Part shown: in pieces, positions 35,632 through 44,171 of the stretch | Layout: each line of letters begins with the position of its first letter | Numbering within the stretch: the first letter of the stretch is position 1 | Source of the DNA: Pseudomonas alcaliphila JAB1 | GTDB taxonomy: Bacteria; Pseudomonadota; Gammaproteobacteria; Pseudomonadales; Pseudomonadaceae | DNA: 64,000 nucleotides | Reading direction: 5' to 3' | Assembly: GCF_001941865.1 (NCBI RefSeq) | Contig: NZ_CP016162.1 | Coordinates: 5,266,501 to 5,330,500, forward strand | Notes under the pieces: generated by a model | Told to the model about the DNA's origin: nothing | Seen by the model: only the letters and a program-made list of their open reading frames with translations | Databases searched by the model: none | Program-made: the position numbers and the translations under genes

Positions 35632-36243
35632 ATGGCCCTCGAACTCTGGCTCGTCTACTTCGTCGCCACCCTCGGCCTGGCGCTGACGCCCGGCCCTAAC
35701 AGCCTGCTCGCGCTGACCCACGGCGGGCTGTACGGCGCGCGCATGGCGCTGGCCACCATCCTCGGCGGCGTGGTCGGCTTCAGCACGCTGATTGCCCTGG
35801 CCATGTTCGGCCTCGGCGCCCTGCTCAAGGCCGCGCCCAACGCGCTGCTGGCGCTCAAGTGGATCGGCGGCGCCTACCTGATCTGGCTGGGCGTGCAGCT
35901 GTGGCGCTCGCCACCGATGAACCTGACCCTGGCCGACAGCGGCGTCCGCCCCAGCGCCAGCCGGCTGTTTCGCCAGGGCCTGCTGTCGGCGCTGTCGAAT
36001 CCCAAGGTGATCCTGTTCTACGGCGCCTTTCTGCCGCAGTTCGTCGATCCGCAGCGCGGCCTGGCCGTGCAGTTCGTGGTGATGGCAGCGACCTTCGCCG
36101 TGGTCGAGTTCCTCGTCGAACTGCTGCTGGCGCTACTGGCGTTTCGCGTACGCCCCTGGTTGCAGCGCGGCGGCCGCGCCTTCAACCGCAGCTGCGGTGT
36201 GCTCTTCGTGCTGATCGGTGTGGCGCTACCGCTGGCGCGCTGA
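35632..36243 (+). CDS. LysE-family translocator
   Basis: A 203-aa inner-membrane exporter with the opening GLALTPGPNSLLALTHGGLY and the mid-protein QGLLSALSNPKVILFYGAFL, both typical of LysE/RhtB proteins. The ATG has AGGAG about 8 nt upstream. It is divergently paired with the GlxA-type regulator. It faces a flavin reductase gene whose stop lies 12 bp away. Substrate unknown. Confidence 0.88.
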   Translation: MALELWLVYFVATLGLALTPGPNSLLALTHGGLYGARMALATILGGVVGFSTLIALAMFGLGALLKAAPNALLALKWIGGAYLIWLGVQLWRSPPMNLTLADSGVRPSASRLFRQGLLSALSNPKVILFYGAFLPQFVDPQRGLAVQFVVMAATFAVVEFLVELLLALLAFRVRPWLQRGGRAFNRSCGVLFVLIGVALPLAR

Positions 36244-36255
36244 GCACGCCCGGCA

Positions 36256-36825
36256 TCAGGCCTTGAGCGCCTCGCCAATCGCGTAGTAATGCCCGCCCGC
36301 CACGTGATGCAGGCTGCGCAGACTCGGGCCGGCCGTTTCGAAATGCCAACGACCGTCGCGGAACACACGCTCGTCGGCCCAGGCCGCGATCACCTCGCCG
36401 ATGAACAGGTCGTAAGCCTGCTGGTTGTGCGGCTCATCGATCAGCCGGCAGACCAGCCAGGCCGAGCAGCCCGCCACCAGCGGCAGGTCGTGGCCTTCCA
36501 TGGTGAACAGCTCGACGCCGGTATGGGCCAGCTTCGCCGGGTCGTCGGCCAGGCTGGCGTTGCCCACCGCCTGGGTCAGCTGCAGTTGCGCCACGGTCGG
36601 CACCTGGATGGCGAACAAGCCGCTGCCCTCGATCAGCGCGCGGGTGCGGGTGGCCTTATCCAGCACCACGGTCAGCTTCGGTGGATCGAAATCCAGGGCG
36701 CAGCACCAGGCTGCCGCCATGACGTTATCCACAGCCCGATGACGCGCCGACACCAGCACGGTGGGGCCGTGGTTGAGCAGACGGTAGGCCTTGGCCAGGT
36801 CGACGGGACGGATGGGCGCGCTCAT
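36256..36825 (-). CDS. Flavin reductase-like domain protein
   Basis: A 189-aa protein of the FMN-binding split-barrel type (PTVLVSARHRAVDNVMAAAW, KATRTRALIEGSGLFAIQVP, CRLIDEPHNQQAYDLFIGEV). Members reduce or bind FMN, often serving a partner monooxygenase; none is evident nearby. The start at 36825 follows CAGGAG and gives MSAPIRPVDLAKAY. It is downstream of the SDR gene on the same strand with an 83-bp gap, so co-transcription is possible. Confidence 0.82.
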   Translation of the reverse strand: MSAPIRPVDLAKAYRLLNHGPTVLVSARHRAVDNVMAAAWCCALDFDPPKLTVVLDKATRTRALIEGSGLFAIQVPTVAQLQLTQAVGNASLADDPAKLAHTGVELFTMEGHDLPLVAGCSAWLVCRLIDEPHNQQAYDLFIGEVIAAWADERVFRDGRWHFETAGPSLRSLHHVAGGHYYAIGEALKA

Positions 36826-36908
36826 GCAGACTCCTGAAAACGAAAAAGGCGCTCGCATGCTGGCCCGTGAAGGCCCGCATCGCAAGCGCCTGCCGCAGCA
36901 GCGGTGGA

Positions 36909-37652
36909 TCAGAACTCCTGCACGGTCGGGCGCAGGACGATCTCGTTGATGTCGACATCGGCCGGCTGTTCGATGGCGTAGGCGATGGCGCGCGCCACCG
37001 ATTCCGCCGGAATCGCCTGCTTGTAGAAGTCGACGACGAAGTCGCGGCTCTGCTGGTGGGCGCTGCCGAACTTCAGCTCCGAATCCACTGCGCCCGGCTC
37101 GATGGTGGTGGTGCGGATGCTACCGCCCACTTCATGGCGCAGGCCTTCGGAGATGGCACGCACGGCGAACTTGGTGCCGCTGTAGACGGTACCACCGGGG
37201 CTGAACACCTTGATCCCGGCCACCGAGGCGATGTTGATGAAGTGCCCGGCATTCTGCTGCTGGAACACCGGCAGCGCCGCGGCGATGCCGTACAGCACGC
37301 CCTTGATGTTGATGTCGATCATGCGCTCCCACTCCTCGACGCGCACGTCGCTCATCGGTGCGATGGCCATCAGCCCGGCGTTGTTGACCAGCACATCGAC
37401 GCGGCCGAAGGTGTCCAGTGCGCCCTGGATCAGCGCCTTGACCTCATCGGCGCGGGTCACGTCAGTCTGGTAGGCCACGGCCTCGCCACCAGCGGCGACC
37501 AGCTCGCTGACCAGTTGCTCGAGACGCTCCTTGCGCCGTGCAGCCAGCACCACCTTGGCGCCCAGCTTGCTCAGATGGCGGGCGGTCGCTTCGCCCAGGC
37601 CGCTGCTGGCGCCGGTAATGACCACGACCTTGCCGGAAATGTTGTTGCTCAT
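36909..37652 (-). CDS. Short-chain dehydrogenase/reductase
   Basis: A 247-aa classical SDR that should oxidise or reduce an alcohol/carbonyl with NAD(P). It has the cofactor motif VVVITGASSGLGEATA (TGxxxGxG), NNAG, the catalytic Ser in NIASVAG and YSGTK with Tyr and Lys. Basic residues after the second strand (LAARRKERL) suggest NADP(H). The start at 37652 (MSNNISGKV) follows AGAGGGC. It is divergent from a LysR regulator that probably controls it. Substrate unknown. Confidence 0.9.
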   Translation of the reverse strand: MSNNISGKVVVITGASSGLGEATARHLSKLGAKVVLAARRKERLEQLVSELVAAGGEAVAYQTDVTRADEVKALIQGALDTFGRVDVLVNNAGLMAIAPMSDVRVEEWERMIDINIKGVLYGIAAALPVFQQQNAGHFINIASVAGIKVFSPGGTVYSGTKFAVRAISEGLRHEVGGSIRTTTIEPGAVDSELKFGSAHQQSRDFVVDFYKQAIPAESVARAIAYAIEQPADVDINEIVLRPTVQEF

Positions 37653-37759
37653 GGGTAAGCCCTCTCTCGATTGGTTGGAGTGTCCGTGCCGTAGGCCGGA
37701 CATGGGCTCACGTTAGAGGCGATTTCCGTTTCAATAAATGGAAGAGTTTGGATTAGGCT

Positions 37760-37776
37760 ATTCCACATTATGGAAT
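37760..37776. promoter_or_regulatory. LysR-type operator between SDR and LysR genes
   Basis: ATTCCACATTATGGAAT is a perfect 6-5-6 dyad containing a T-N11-A core, in the 140-bp AT-rich gap between two divergent genes. It lies 17 bp before the LysR start codon, suitable for autoregulation as well as control of the SDR gene. Confidence 0.65.
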
Positions 37777-37792
37777 ACAAAGGCGCCCCGAC

Positions 37793-38704
37793 ATGCTTAA
37801 TCGCATGGAGATGATCCGCATCTTCTGCAGCGCGGCCGACTGCAGCAATTTCCGCGAGGCAGCGACTCGCCTGGGGGTTTCACCGCAGGCGGTGACCCGC
37901 GCGATCAAGGCGCTGGAGGAAGAACTCGGCGAGATTCTCTTCCACCGCAACACCCGCCAGGTGCATATCACCGCCTTCGGTGAGGCCTACGCGGTGCGCG
38001 CCCGGCAAAAGCTGGAGGATTTCGACGCGCTGTTTCGCGGCCACCGCGCCGACGCCGAGTCAGCCATCGCCGGACGCATCGGCATCACCGCGCCGCAGGC
38101 CATCGGCAAGCGCTTTCTGGTGGCGTTCCTGCAGCCCTTGCTCAAGCAGCACCCACAGCTGGTGCTGAACCTGCGCCTGGAGGACGAGATCACCGACGCG
38201 GTGGAGGCGCAGATCGACATCGGCATCCACGTCGGCTTCCTGCGTGACAGCCGCTACGTCGCCCGCGCCCTGGCACCGGTGCCGTTGCAGGTGGTGGCCA
38301 CGCCGGAACTGATCGCTGCCAGCGGCGCGCCGCGTGACCTCGACGAGTTGCAGCAGCGGCCGCTGTCGGTGCTGATCGACCGCAAGAATGGCCGCCCCTG
38401 GCCGTGGACCTTCGCTCACGGCCCCAGCCTGCATCCGCCCGCGCCCGCGTTTGTGTGCGATGACCCCGAAGCCGAACTGGAAGCCGTGCTCGCCGGCCTG
38501 GCCTACGGCCAGTTGCCCGCCTACCTGGCGCAGCCCTATCTGCAAAGCGGCCACCTGCAGGCGGTGCTGACGGAGCAGGCGCCCGATCCCTGGCAGCTGT
38601 TCATCTACCGCCCACAACAGGGCCCTGTGCCGCCAAGGGTGCGCCTGGTGTTCGATCACCTGCGCGCCTGCTTCTCCGATCCGGCGCAGTTTCCCCAAGG
38701 CTGA
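37793..38704 (+). CDS. LysR-family transcriptional regulator
   Basis: A 303-aa LysR protein with an N-terminal HTH (FREAATRLGVSPQAVTRAIK, ALEEELGEILFHRNTRQV) and an effector domain opening SAIAGRIGITAPQAIGKRF. It belongs to the single-gene-target type often found divergent from an oxidoreductase. The neighbour is the SDR gene, with a perfect dyad between them. An MHS-type transporter gene follows 101 bp downstream on the same strand. Effector unknown. Confidence 0.9.
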   Translation: MLNRMEMIRIFCSAADCSNFREAATRLGVSPQAVTRAIKALEEELGEILFHRNTRQVHITAFGEAYAVRARQKLEDFDALFRGHRADAESAIAGRIGITAPQAIGKRFLVAFLQPLLKQHPQLVLNLRLEDEITDAVEAQIDIGIHVGFLRDSRYVARALAPVPLQVVATPELIAASGAPRDLDELQQRPLSVLIDRKNGRPWPWTFAHGPSLHPPAPAFVCDDPEAELEAVLAGLAYGQLPAYLAQPYLQSGHLQAVLTEQAPDPWQLFIYRPQQGPVPPRVRLVFDHLRACFSDPAQFPQG

Positions 38705-38805
38705 GGTCGCTCACGGCAACGCCACTGTCGCCTGCGAAGCGCCCGCCCCGCCCATCGCTCCGTAACCTGCCTGAAGCCGTCTAAATCAGGGATCAGGAGC
38801 GTTAC

Positions 38806-40113
38806 ATGAATGCCATCCACACGGGCCAGCAGGTCAGCCCGGCCACCTTACACAAGGTGATCGCCGCCTCGGCCATCGGTAACTTCGTCGAGTGGTTCGA
38901 CTTCGCCGTCTACGGTTTTCTCGCCGTGACCATCGCTTCGCTGTTCTTCCCGCCGGGCAACCCGACCCTGGCGCTGCTGCAGACCTTCGCCGTGTTTGCC
39001 GTGTCGTTCGCCCTGCGCCCACTGGGCGGCATCGTGTTCGGCATTCTCGGTGATCGGATCGGACGCAAGCGCGTGCTGTCGATCACCGTGCTGCTGATGG
39101 CCGGCGCCACCACGCTGATCGGCCTGCTGCCGACCTACGCCAGCATCGGCCTGTTCGCCCCGCTGCTGCTGGCGCTGGCGCGTTGCCTGCAAGGTTTCTC
39201 CGCCGGAGGCGAATACGCCGGTGCCTGCGCCTTCGTCATGGAGCATGCGCCCACCGAGCAGAAAGCCCGTTATGGCAGCTTCGTGCCGGTCTCGACCTTC
39301 ATGGCATTCGCCTGCGCCGCCGGCCTGGTATTCGGCATGGGCTTGTGGCTGGACGAAGCGCAGATGCAGGCCTGGGGCTGGCGCGTGCCCTTCCTGATCG
39401 CTGCGCCGCTGGGTCTGGTCGGCTTGTACATGCGTCTGCGTCTGGACGAATCACCGGCCTTCCAGGCCCTGGCTGCGCAACCTCATCCCGAACATTCACC
39501 ACTGCGCGAAACCTTGCGCGAGCACGGCGGCACCGTGCTCTGCCTGTCGGCGTTCATCTCCGCCACGGCGCTGTCGTTCTACATGTTCACCACTTACCTG
39601 ACCACCTACATGCAGGTGGTCGGTGGCGCAGCACGGCCGGTGGCTTTGCTGGCCAGCCTGATTGCGTTGTTCTTCGCCGCCCTGCTGTGCCCCTTCGTTG
39701 GTCGCTACTCGGATCGTGTCGGCCGCCGCCGCACCATCCTGACTGCCGTGGTGGCGTTGATCGTCGCGGTGTATCCGGCCTTTACCCTGGCCGCCTCGGG
39801 CACCCTGCTGGCTTCAGCCCTGGGTGCCATGCTGCTGGCCGTCGGTGCGGTGATCTGCGGCGTGGTAACCGCCGTGCTGCTGTCCGAGCAGTTCCCCACC
39901 CGGGTGCGCTACACCGCCTCGGCCTTCACCTACAACCTGGCCTACACGATCTTCGGCGGCACCGCGCCGTTGATCGCCACCTGGCTCATCGAGGCAACCG
40001 GTAACCGCATGTCGCCGGCCTACTACCTGATCGTCATCGCCCTGCTGGCCCTGGCCGGCGGCCTGGCGCTACCGGAGTCCTCGAAGCGGCCGCTGAACCA
40101 TCAACCGGCCTGA
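38806..40113 (+). CDS. MFS transporter, metabolite:proton symporter (MHS) type
   Basis: A 435-aa transporter with 12 expected membrane segments. Diagnostic features are [20 protein letters not shown] at the first segment, the loop 2-3 motif [11 protein letters not shown] and [20 protein letters not shown]. This family imports organic acids, betaine or related metabolites with protons (ProP, KgtP, citrate types). The substrate cannot be chosen from sequence. Downstream lie only gene remnants. Confidence 0.9.
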   Translation: MNAIHTGQQVSPATLHKVIAASAIGNFVEWFDFAVYGFLAVTIASLFFPPGNPTLALLQTFAVFAVSFALRPLGGIVFGILGDRIGRKRVLSITVLLMAGATTLIGLLPTYASIGLFAPLLLALARCLQGFSAGGEYAGACAFVMEHAPTEQKARYGSFVPVSTFMAFACAAGLVFGMGLWLDEAQMQAWGWRVPFLIAAPLGLVGLYMRLRLDESPAFQALAAQPHPEHSPLRETLREHGGTVLCLSAFISATALSFYMFTTYLTTYMQVVGGAARPVALLASLIALFFAALLCPFVGRYSDRVGRRRTILTAVVALIVAVYPAFTLAASGTLLASALGAMLLAVGAVICGVVTAVLLSEQFPTRVRYTASAFTYNLAYTIFGGTAPLIATWLIEATGNRMSPAYYLIVIALLALAGGLALPESSKRPLNHQPA

Positions 40114-40159
40114 GGCCTCGCCGACTCACGGCTGCGGCGCACAGGCCGCAGTCTCCTTC

Positions 40160-40429
40160 CACCCCGGCTGGCGCTGGCTCCGGCGGCACGCCCTACGAAT
40201 TGCTGGAACCGCTGTGGATAAGTCGCGCCGAAGTGCTGCGCGGCGCCACCCTCGGCTACACCTCGCCGAAAGACGACTGGCAAGCCTGGCTCGACCTGCG
40301 CAACCTCACCGACAAACGCTATGCCGCCACCGTGACGCGGGCTATAACGACAACGGCGCTGATGTGGCGCGCTCCACACCTGGGGAAGGGTTTGGGGTGT
40401 ATGCGGGGGTTTCGTGGAGTTGGTTGTAA
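40160..40429 (+). pseudogene. Wrecked TonB-dependent receptor (internal deletion and frameshift)
   Basis: The frame TPYELLEPLWISRAEVLRGA looks like the plug-domain end of a FecA-like receptor, but it passes directly into barrel C-terminal sequence GYTSPKDDWQAWLDLRNLTD. A frameshift near 40335 then moves the ending YNDNGADVARSTPGEGFGV, YAGVSWSWL into another phase, with TAA at 40427. Some 500 residues of barrel and all of the signal and early plug are missing. It lies between an intact transporter gene and an IS30 remnant. Confidence 0.75.
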
Positions 40430-40491
40430 GCGCTGCTTGCTGGTGGACGCAGAGCATCAAGGGGCGGTTGCAGGAGCTGAGTGCAACACGG

Positions 40492-41335
40492 TCATTGAAT
40501 TGAAGCAGGAGCATCATGCCGCATAGCCATGGCCTTCTGCATCACCTCACCCATAACTTCGATGGGGCACTTGAAGTCGAAGCGCTTACGGACGCATGTT
40601 CAGTTGTAGTGCGATGGCATTCAGTTCTTCCTGGCTGTGTACCGACAGGTCTGTGCCTTTGGGCAGGTACTGGCGGATCAGGCCATTGATGTTTTCGTTG
40701 CTACCGCGCTGCCAAGGGCTGTGCGGGTCGCAGAAGTAGATTGCCACACCGGTCCTCTGGGTGATCTCGACATGCCGCGCCATCTCCCGCCCCTGGTCGT
40801 AGGTCATGCTCTTGCGCATCGCCAGCGTCATACCATTGAGCGCCGCACTGAAGCCTTCCATCGCCGAGGCCGCCGTCACGTCGTTCATCTTCACCAGCAT
40901 CAGGTAGCCACTGGTTCGCTCCACCAGCGTGCCTACACACGAGGCGTTGGCCTTGCCCTTGATCAGGTCGCCTTCCCAATGCCCAGGCATCAGCCGGTCT
41001 TCGATCTCCGGCGGACACGCATGAATGCTGGCCATCTCGGGAATCTGCCCGCGCCGATCCACACCGCCAGAACGCGGTCTGCGTGTCGTCTTGCTTTGGC
41101 GCAGGCAGATGATCAGCTCCTTGCGCAGCTCACCCACTGGCAGGGCATAGATCGCGTTGCGGATGGCCGCCCCGTAGATCGTCTCGCGACAGACGTAGGC
41201 CTCTCTGAGGCTGGGAATGTTCATGCTGCGCAGCTTGCCGGCAATCTGCTCGGGAGACAAACGCTCACGCAGCATATGCGCCACCAACTCGAAGCGCTCA
41301 CCACCCGGCAACAGCTTTCGCTTCGGTCGACACAC
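40492..41335 (-). pseudogene. IS30-family transposase remnant
   Basis: The largest open part (41335-40586) encodes IS30-type sequence with GGVDRRGQIPEM, the DDE-region MPGHWEGDLIKG, MTYDQGREMARH and PHSPWQRGSNENINGLIRQY. The N-terminal 80-100 residues with the HTH are absent; an in-frame stop lies just upstream near 41357. At LNMRP a frameshift gives a premature TAA, whereas another phase continues as RFDFKCPIEVMGEVMQKAMA to a stop at 40492. A possible right end is the GGGGCGGTTGCAGGAGCTGA region near 40461. Not functional. Confidence 0.85.
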
Positions 41336-41373
41336 CTGACGGCGGGCCTGCGTAATTAACGTCCAGCGTGCCC

Positions 41374-42135
41374 CTACGCCGCCCGATCCTTACGCAACAA
41401 ATAACTATCCATGATCCACCCATTGCGCTCCCGCGCCTCGGCGCGGGTGGTGACGATGCGCTCAGCCACCTCATCCAACAGCCCGGCGATCAGGATTTCA
41501 TCGGCAGTGCCGACGTAGGCGCCCCAGTAGATATGCAGGCCCTGACCGACGAAGTGGCGGTAGGTGTCCTTGGCGTCGAGCATCACCGCCACGCTGTCCA
41601 CGCCCTGCGGCCAGCCTTCGGCGAGCAGGCGGCCGGTGGTGATTTCCACGGCGCGGCCGATGCTGTTGAGCGGGATGCGGTGGCGCGCGGTCAGCGCCTG
41701 CAGGCTGGTGATGCCGGGAGTCACGTCATAGACGAAATCGCTGCGCCGCGCGGCGATGGCTTCGATGATGCGGATGCTGCTGTCGTACAGTGATGGGTCG
41801 CCCCAGACCATAAAGGCCGCCGTTTCGCCATCGGCCATCTGCTCGTCGATAAGCTGCTCGAACACCGCCTGCTTGTCGCGATTGAGTTCGTCGACGCTGG
41901 CGCGGTAGTCCGCCGCCTCGCGTTCGCGCTCCGGCTGCTGGCCTTCGGCGAAACGCGGCGTGTGGCCTTCGAGAAAGCGCGCGCAGATTTCCCGGCGCAG
42001 GGCGTTGAGCTTGTGCTTGGCCGCGCCCTTGTCCATCAGGAAGATCACGTCGCTGCGGCGCAGCGCCTTGATCGCCTGGTAGGTGATGTAGTCCGGGTCG
42101 CCGGCGCCGATGCCGACCAGCAGCAGGGTTTTCAT
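41374..42135 (-). CDS. cobF: Precorrin-6A synthase (deacetylating)
   Basis: A 253-aa tetrapyrrole methylase that methylates C1 of precorrin-5 with loss of acetate, a step specific to the aerobic pathway. It has LLLVGIGAGDPDYITYQAIK, FMVWGDPSLYDSSIRIIEA and YDVTPGITSLQALTA. Its ATG overlaps the stop of the VWA-domain gene by 4 nt (ATGA). It is the last gene of the riboswitch-led minus-strand unit cobW-cobN-chlI-chlD-like-cobF and abuts the truncated IS30 gene. Confidence 0.94.
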   Translation of the reverse strand: MKTLLLVGIGAGDPDYITYQAIKALRRSDVIFLMDKGAAKHKLNALRREICARFLEGHTPRFAEGQQPEREREAADYRASVDELNRDKQAVFEQLIDEQMADGETAAFMVWGDPSLYDSSIRIIEAIAARRSDFVYDVTPGITSLQALTARHRIPLNSIGRAVEITTGRLLAEGWPQGVDSVAVMLDAKDTYRHFVGQGLHIYWGAYVGTADEILIAGLLDEVAERIVTTRAEARERNGWIMDSYLLRKDRAA

Positions 42136-42956
42136 GGGGTTCTCCAGGTAACGGACAACCCGTAGGAGCCGGCTTGCCGGCGATCATCGCCCGCAAGGCT
42201 AAGCGCCCCCGCGGCTCCTACAGGCAGTAAATCATCGATATGTTGGTACTCGGCCTGCAGTGCCTGCGCCAGCTGGCGGGCTCGCCCCAGACGAATGGGC
42301 GCGCGCTCGGTATCGAGCAGCAGGGTTGGGCACGGCAAGGGCGCCAGTGGCGGCAGGTCACGCAAGCGGCCATCGGTGAGGATCAGCAGGCGCTGACGTT
42401 CTTTCGGCTTCAGTCGCTGGCGACGTAGCAGCCAGTCACCCGCCTGTTGCAGCGCATCGAATAGCGGCGTGCCGCCACCGGCGCCCAGTTCGTGCAACCA
42501 GCGATGCAGTTCAGCACTGGCCTTGCGTCCCTGCCACAGCCATTGCGCCTCACGACCACCGGCCTGCAGCACGGCCAGGCGCGCACGCTGGCGATAGGCG
42601 CTGTCGAAGACTTCGGCTAGCACGCCCTTGGCCAGGCTCAGGGCGCCATGGCGGCGGGTCGAAGCCGAGGCATCGACCAGCACCAGCCACAGCTGCTCGG
42701 CCTGCCGGCTGCGCGGGCGCAGCACCAGTTGCTCGCGGCGTTGCGGACGGCCCTTAAGCAGGCTCGCCGCCCAGTCGATACGACCGGCCACGCCGCTACG
42801 CGCAGCACCTCGCAGGCCTCCGCCGAGTCGTCCGGGCCGGTTACGGGCATCCGCGCCAGTGGCTGTGCGCGGGCGGATGCTCAGGGCTTTTTTGGCCAAC
42901 GCGGCGGCACACGCCGCTCGCCCATGGCCTGTGGCTGAGCCGGCAGCTCGCCCCAC
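42132..42956 (-). CDS. VWA-domain protein, ChlD/BchD-like chelatase component
   Basis: Up to 274 aa. A basic linker (GRIDWAASLLKGRPQRREQL) precedes a von Willebrand A domain with MIDAS motif LVDASAST, AGGGTPLFDAL and LLILTDGRLRD. It lacks the AAA domain of full ChlD, so it is a short partner for the adjacent ChlI-type ATPase in a CobN-containing cobaltochelatase. The start is uncertain; GTG 42956 is the outer limit and overlaps the chlI gene by 76 nt. The last 30 residues (LLPVGAAGALSLAGDDRRQA and on) come largely from a palindromic repeat. Confidence 0.82.
   Translation of the reverse strand: MGRAAGSATGHGRAACAAALAKKALSIRPRTATGADARNRPGRLGGGLRGAARSGVAGRIDWAASLLKGRPQRREQLVLRPRSRQAEQLWLVLVDASASTRRHGALSLAKGVLAEVFDSAYRQRARLAVLQAGGREAQWLWQGRKASAELHRWLHELGAGGGTPLFDALQQAGDWLLRRQRLKPKERQRLLILTDGRLRDLPPLAPLPCPTLLLDTERAPIRLGRARQLAQALQAEYQHIDDLLPVGAAGALSLAGDDRRQAGSYGLSVTWRTP
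42162..42221. repeat. Palindromic repeat inside the 3' end of the VWA gene
   Basis: Bounded by GTAGGAGCCGGCTTGCCGGC and CCCCGCGGCTCCTAC. On the minus strand it is read through in frame and encodes roughly the residues PVGAAGALSLAGDDRRQAGS of the VWA protein, just before its overlap with cobF. Confidence 0.8.
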
Positions 42957-43885
42957 TGACCTTCACTCTGGCTCTGTTCTCGCGCCGACTGCGGTGCCTG
43001 GCGCTGCTCGTCGGGCGGCGTGGCAGCCGGCGGTTGTTGCTGGCGACGGCGATGGCGCAGGACGAAGTCCTCCACCGCATCGATATCGACAGGCTCGATA
43101 CCTGCCACGCCACGCCAGGCCGCATGAGCACGGGCGGCGCGCAGCCAGACCAGATCGGCGCGCAGACCGTCGACGCCGGCAGTGAAGCAGCGCTGGCTGA
43201 TCTCGCCCAGCGCCCCGTCATCCAGCGGAATATCCGCCAGGCGCTGGCGGGCATTCTGGCAACGCATCGCCAGGGCATCCTGCTCGTCCTGCCAGCGTTG
43301 CAGGAAGGCTTCGGGGCCGGCATCGAAGGCCAGACGGCGACGGACGATCTCGGCGCGTTCGGCCGGTTGCGGCTGGCCATCAAGGGCCAGGTTGAGGCCG
43401 AAGCGATCGAGCAGTTGCGGGCGCAGTTCGCCCTCCTCGGCATTCATGGTGCCGATCAGCACGAAGCGTGCGGCATGCCGGTGGGAGATACCGTCACGCT
43501 CGACGTGGTTGACCCCGCTGGCGGCGGCATCGAGCAGCAGATCGACCAGATGATCCGGCAGCAGGTTGACCTCATCGACATAGAGCACGCCACCATCGGC
43601 GCGTGCCAGCAGACCGGGGGAAAACTGCGCGCGGCCCTCGCCCAGCGCCGCGTCCAGATCCAGCGTGCCGACGATGCGCTCCTCGCTGGCGCCCAGCGGC
43701 AGGGTGACGAAGCGCCCGCCCTCCAGCAGGTCGGCCAGGCCACGGGCAAGGGTCGACTTGGCCATGCCGCGCGGGCCCTCGATCAGCACGCCGCCGATGG
43801 CCGGGTCTATGGCCGCCAGGCACAGCGCCAGCTTCAGCGAGTCGGCGCCGACCACGGCGGCGAGGGGGAAGTGATGTTCGGTCAT
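42881..43885 (-). CDS. ChlI/BchI-type AAA+ chelatase ATPase
   Basis: A 334-aa AAA+ protein with Walker A in IEGPRGMAKSTLARGLADLL, Walker B GGVLYVDEVNLLPDHLVD and sensor region FVLIGTMNAEEGELRPQLLDRF, typical of magnesium-chelatase subunit I. Given the adjacent cobN and ChlD-like gene, it probably drives cobalt insertion by CobN where CobS/CobT are absent. The start at 43885 (MTEHHFPLAAVVG) is set by family similarity. The C-terminal 60 residues are rich in Gln, Pro and Arg. Confidence 0.88.
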   Translation of the reverse strand: MTEHHFPLAAVVGADSLKLALCLAAIDPAIGGVLIEGPRGMAKSTLARGLADLLEGGRFVTLPLGASEERIVGTLDLDAALGEGRAQFSPGLLARADGGVLYVDEVNLLPDHLVDLLLDAAASGVNHVERDGISHRHAARFVLIGTMNAEEGELRPQLLDRFGLNLALDGQPQPAERAEIVRRRLAFDAGPEAFLQRWQDEQDALAMRCQNARQRLADIPLDDGALGEISQRCFTAGVDGLRADLVWLRAARAHAAWRGVAGIEPVDIDAVEDFVLRHRRRQQQPPAATPPDEQRQAPQSAREQSQSEGQWGELPAQPQAMGERRVPPRWPKKP

Positions 43886-43925
43886 GGCAGTGATCCGTGG
43901 AGGTGAGCGGTCGCACCTGGCTTTT

Positions 43926-44157
43926 GTGGGAGGGGCTTTAGCCGCGAGCATGTCGCCGCTGAAGCGCTTCCCACAATGGGCACGCTGCACCGGTAGGGTG
44001 GGTTAGCGGCGCAAAGTGCTGATCGTGCAGCCGCGTAGGAGAGTAGCGCGCCGCGTAACCCACCGGGCGATGCCAGGCGTGACGCCGATGGTGGGTTACG
44101 CCGCACCCGCTTCAGCGAGTTGGCCAGCAACCATGACAGGCGGCTAACCCACCCTAC
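43926..44157. repeat. Nested inverted repeats between cobN and the chelatase ATPase gene
   Basis: 43926-43975 has GTGGGAGGGGCTTTAGCCGC facing CGCTTCCCAC. 43993-44007 (GTAGGGTGGGTTAGC) is matched by its exact inverse at 44143-44157. Inside lies another pair, GCGTAACCCACC at 44053-44064 and GGTGGGTTACGC at about 44090-44101. The 286-bp gap has no gene; the structure would form a large hairpin in the cobN-chlI message. Confidence 0.8.
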
Positions 44158-44171
44158 GGGTGCGCGTCGTT

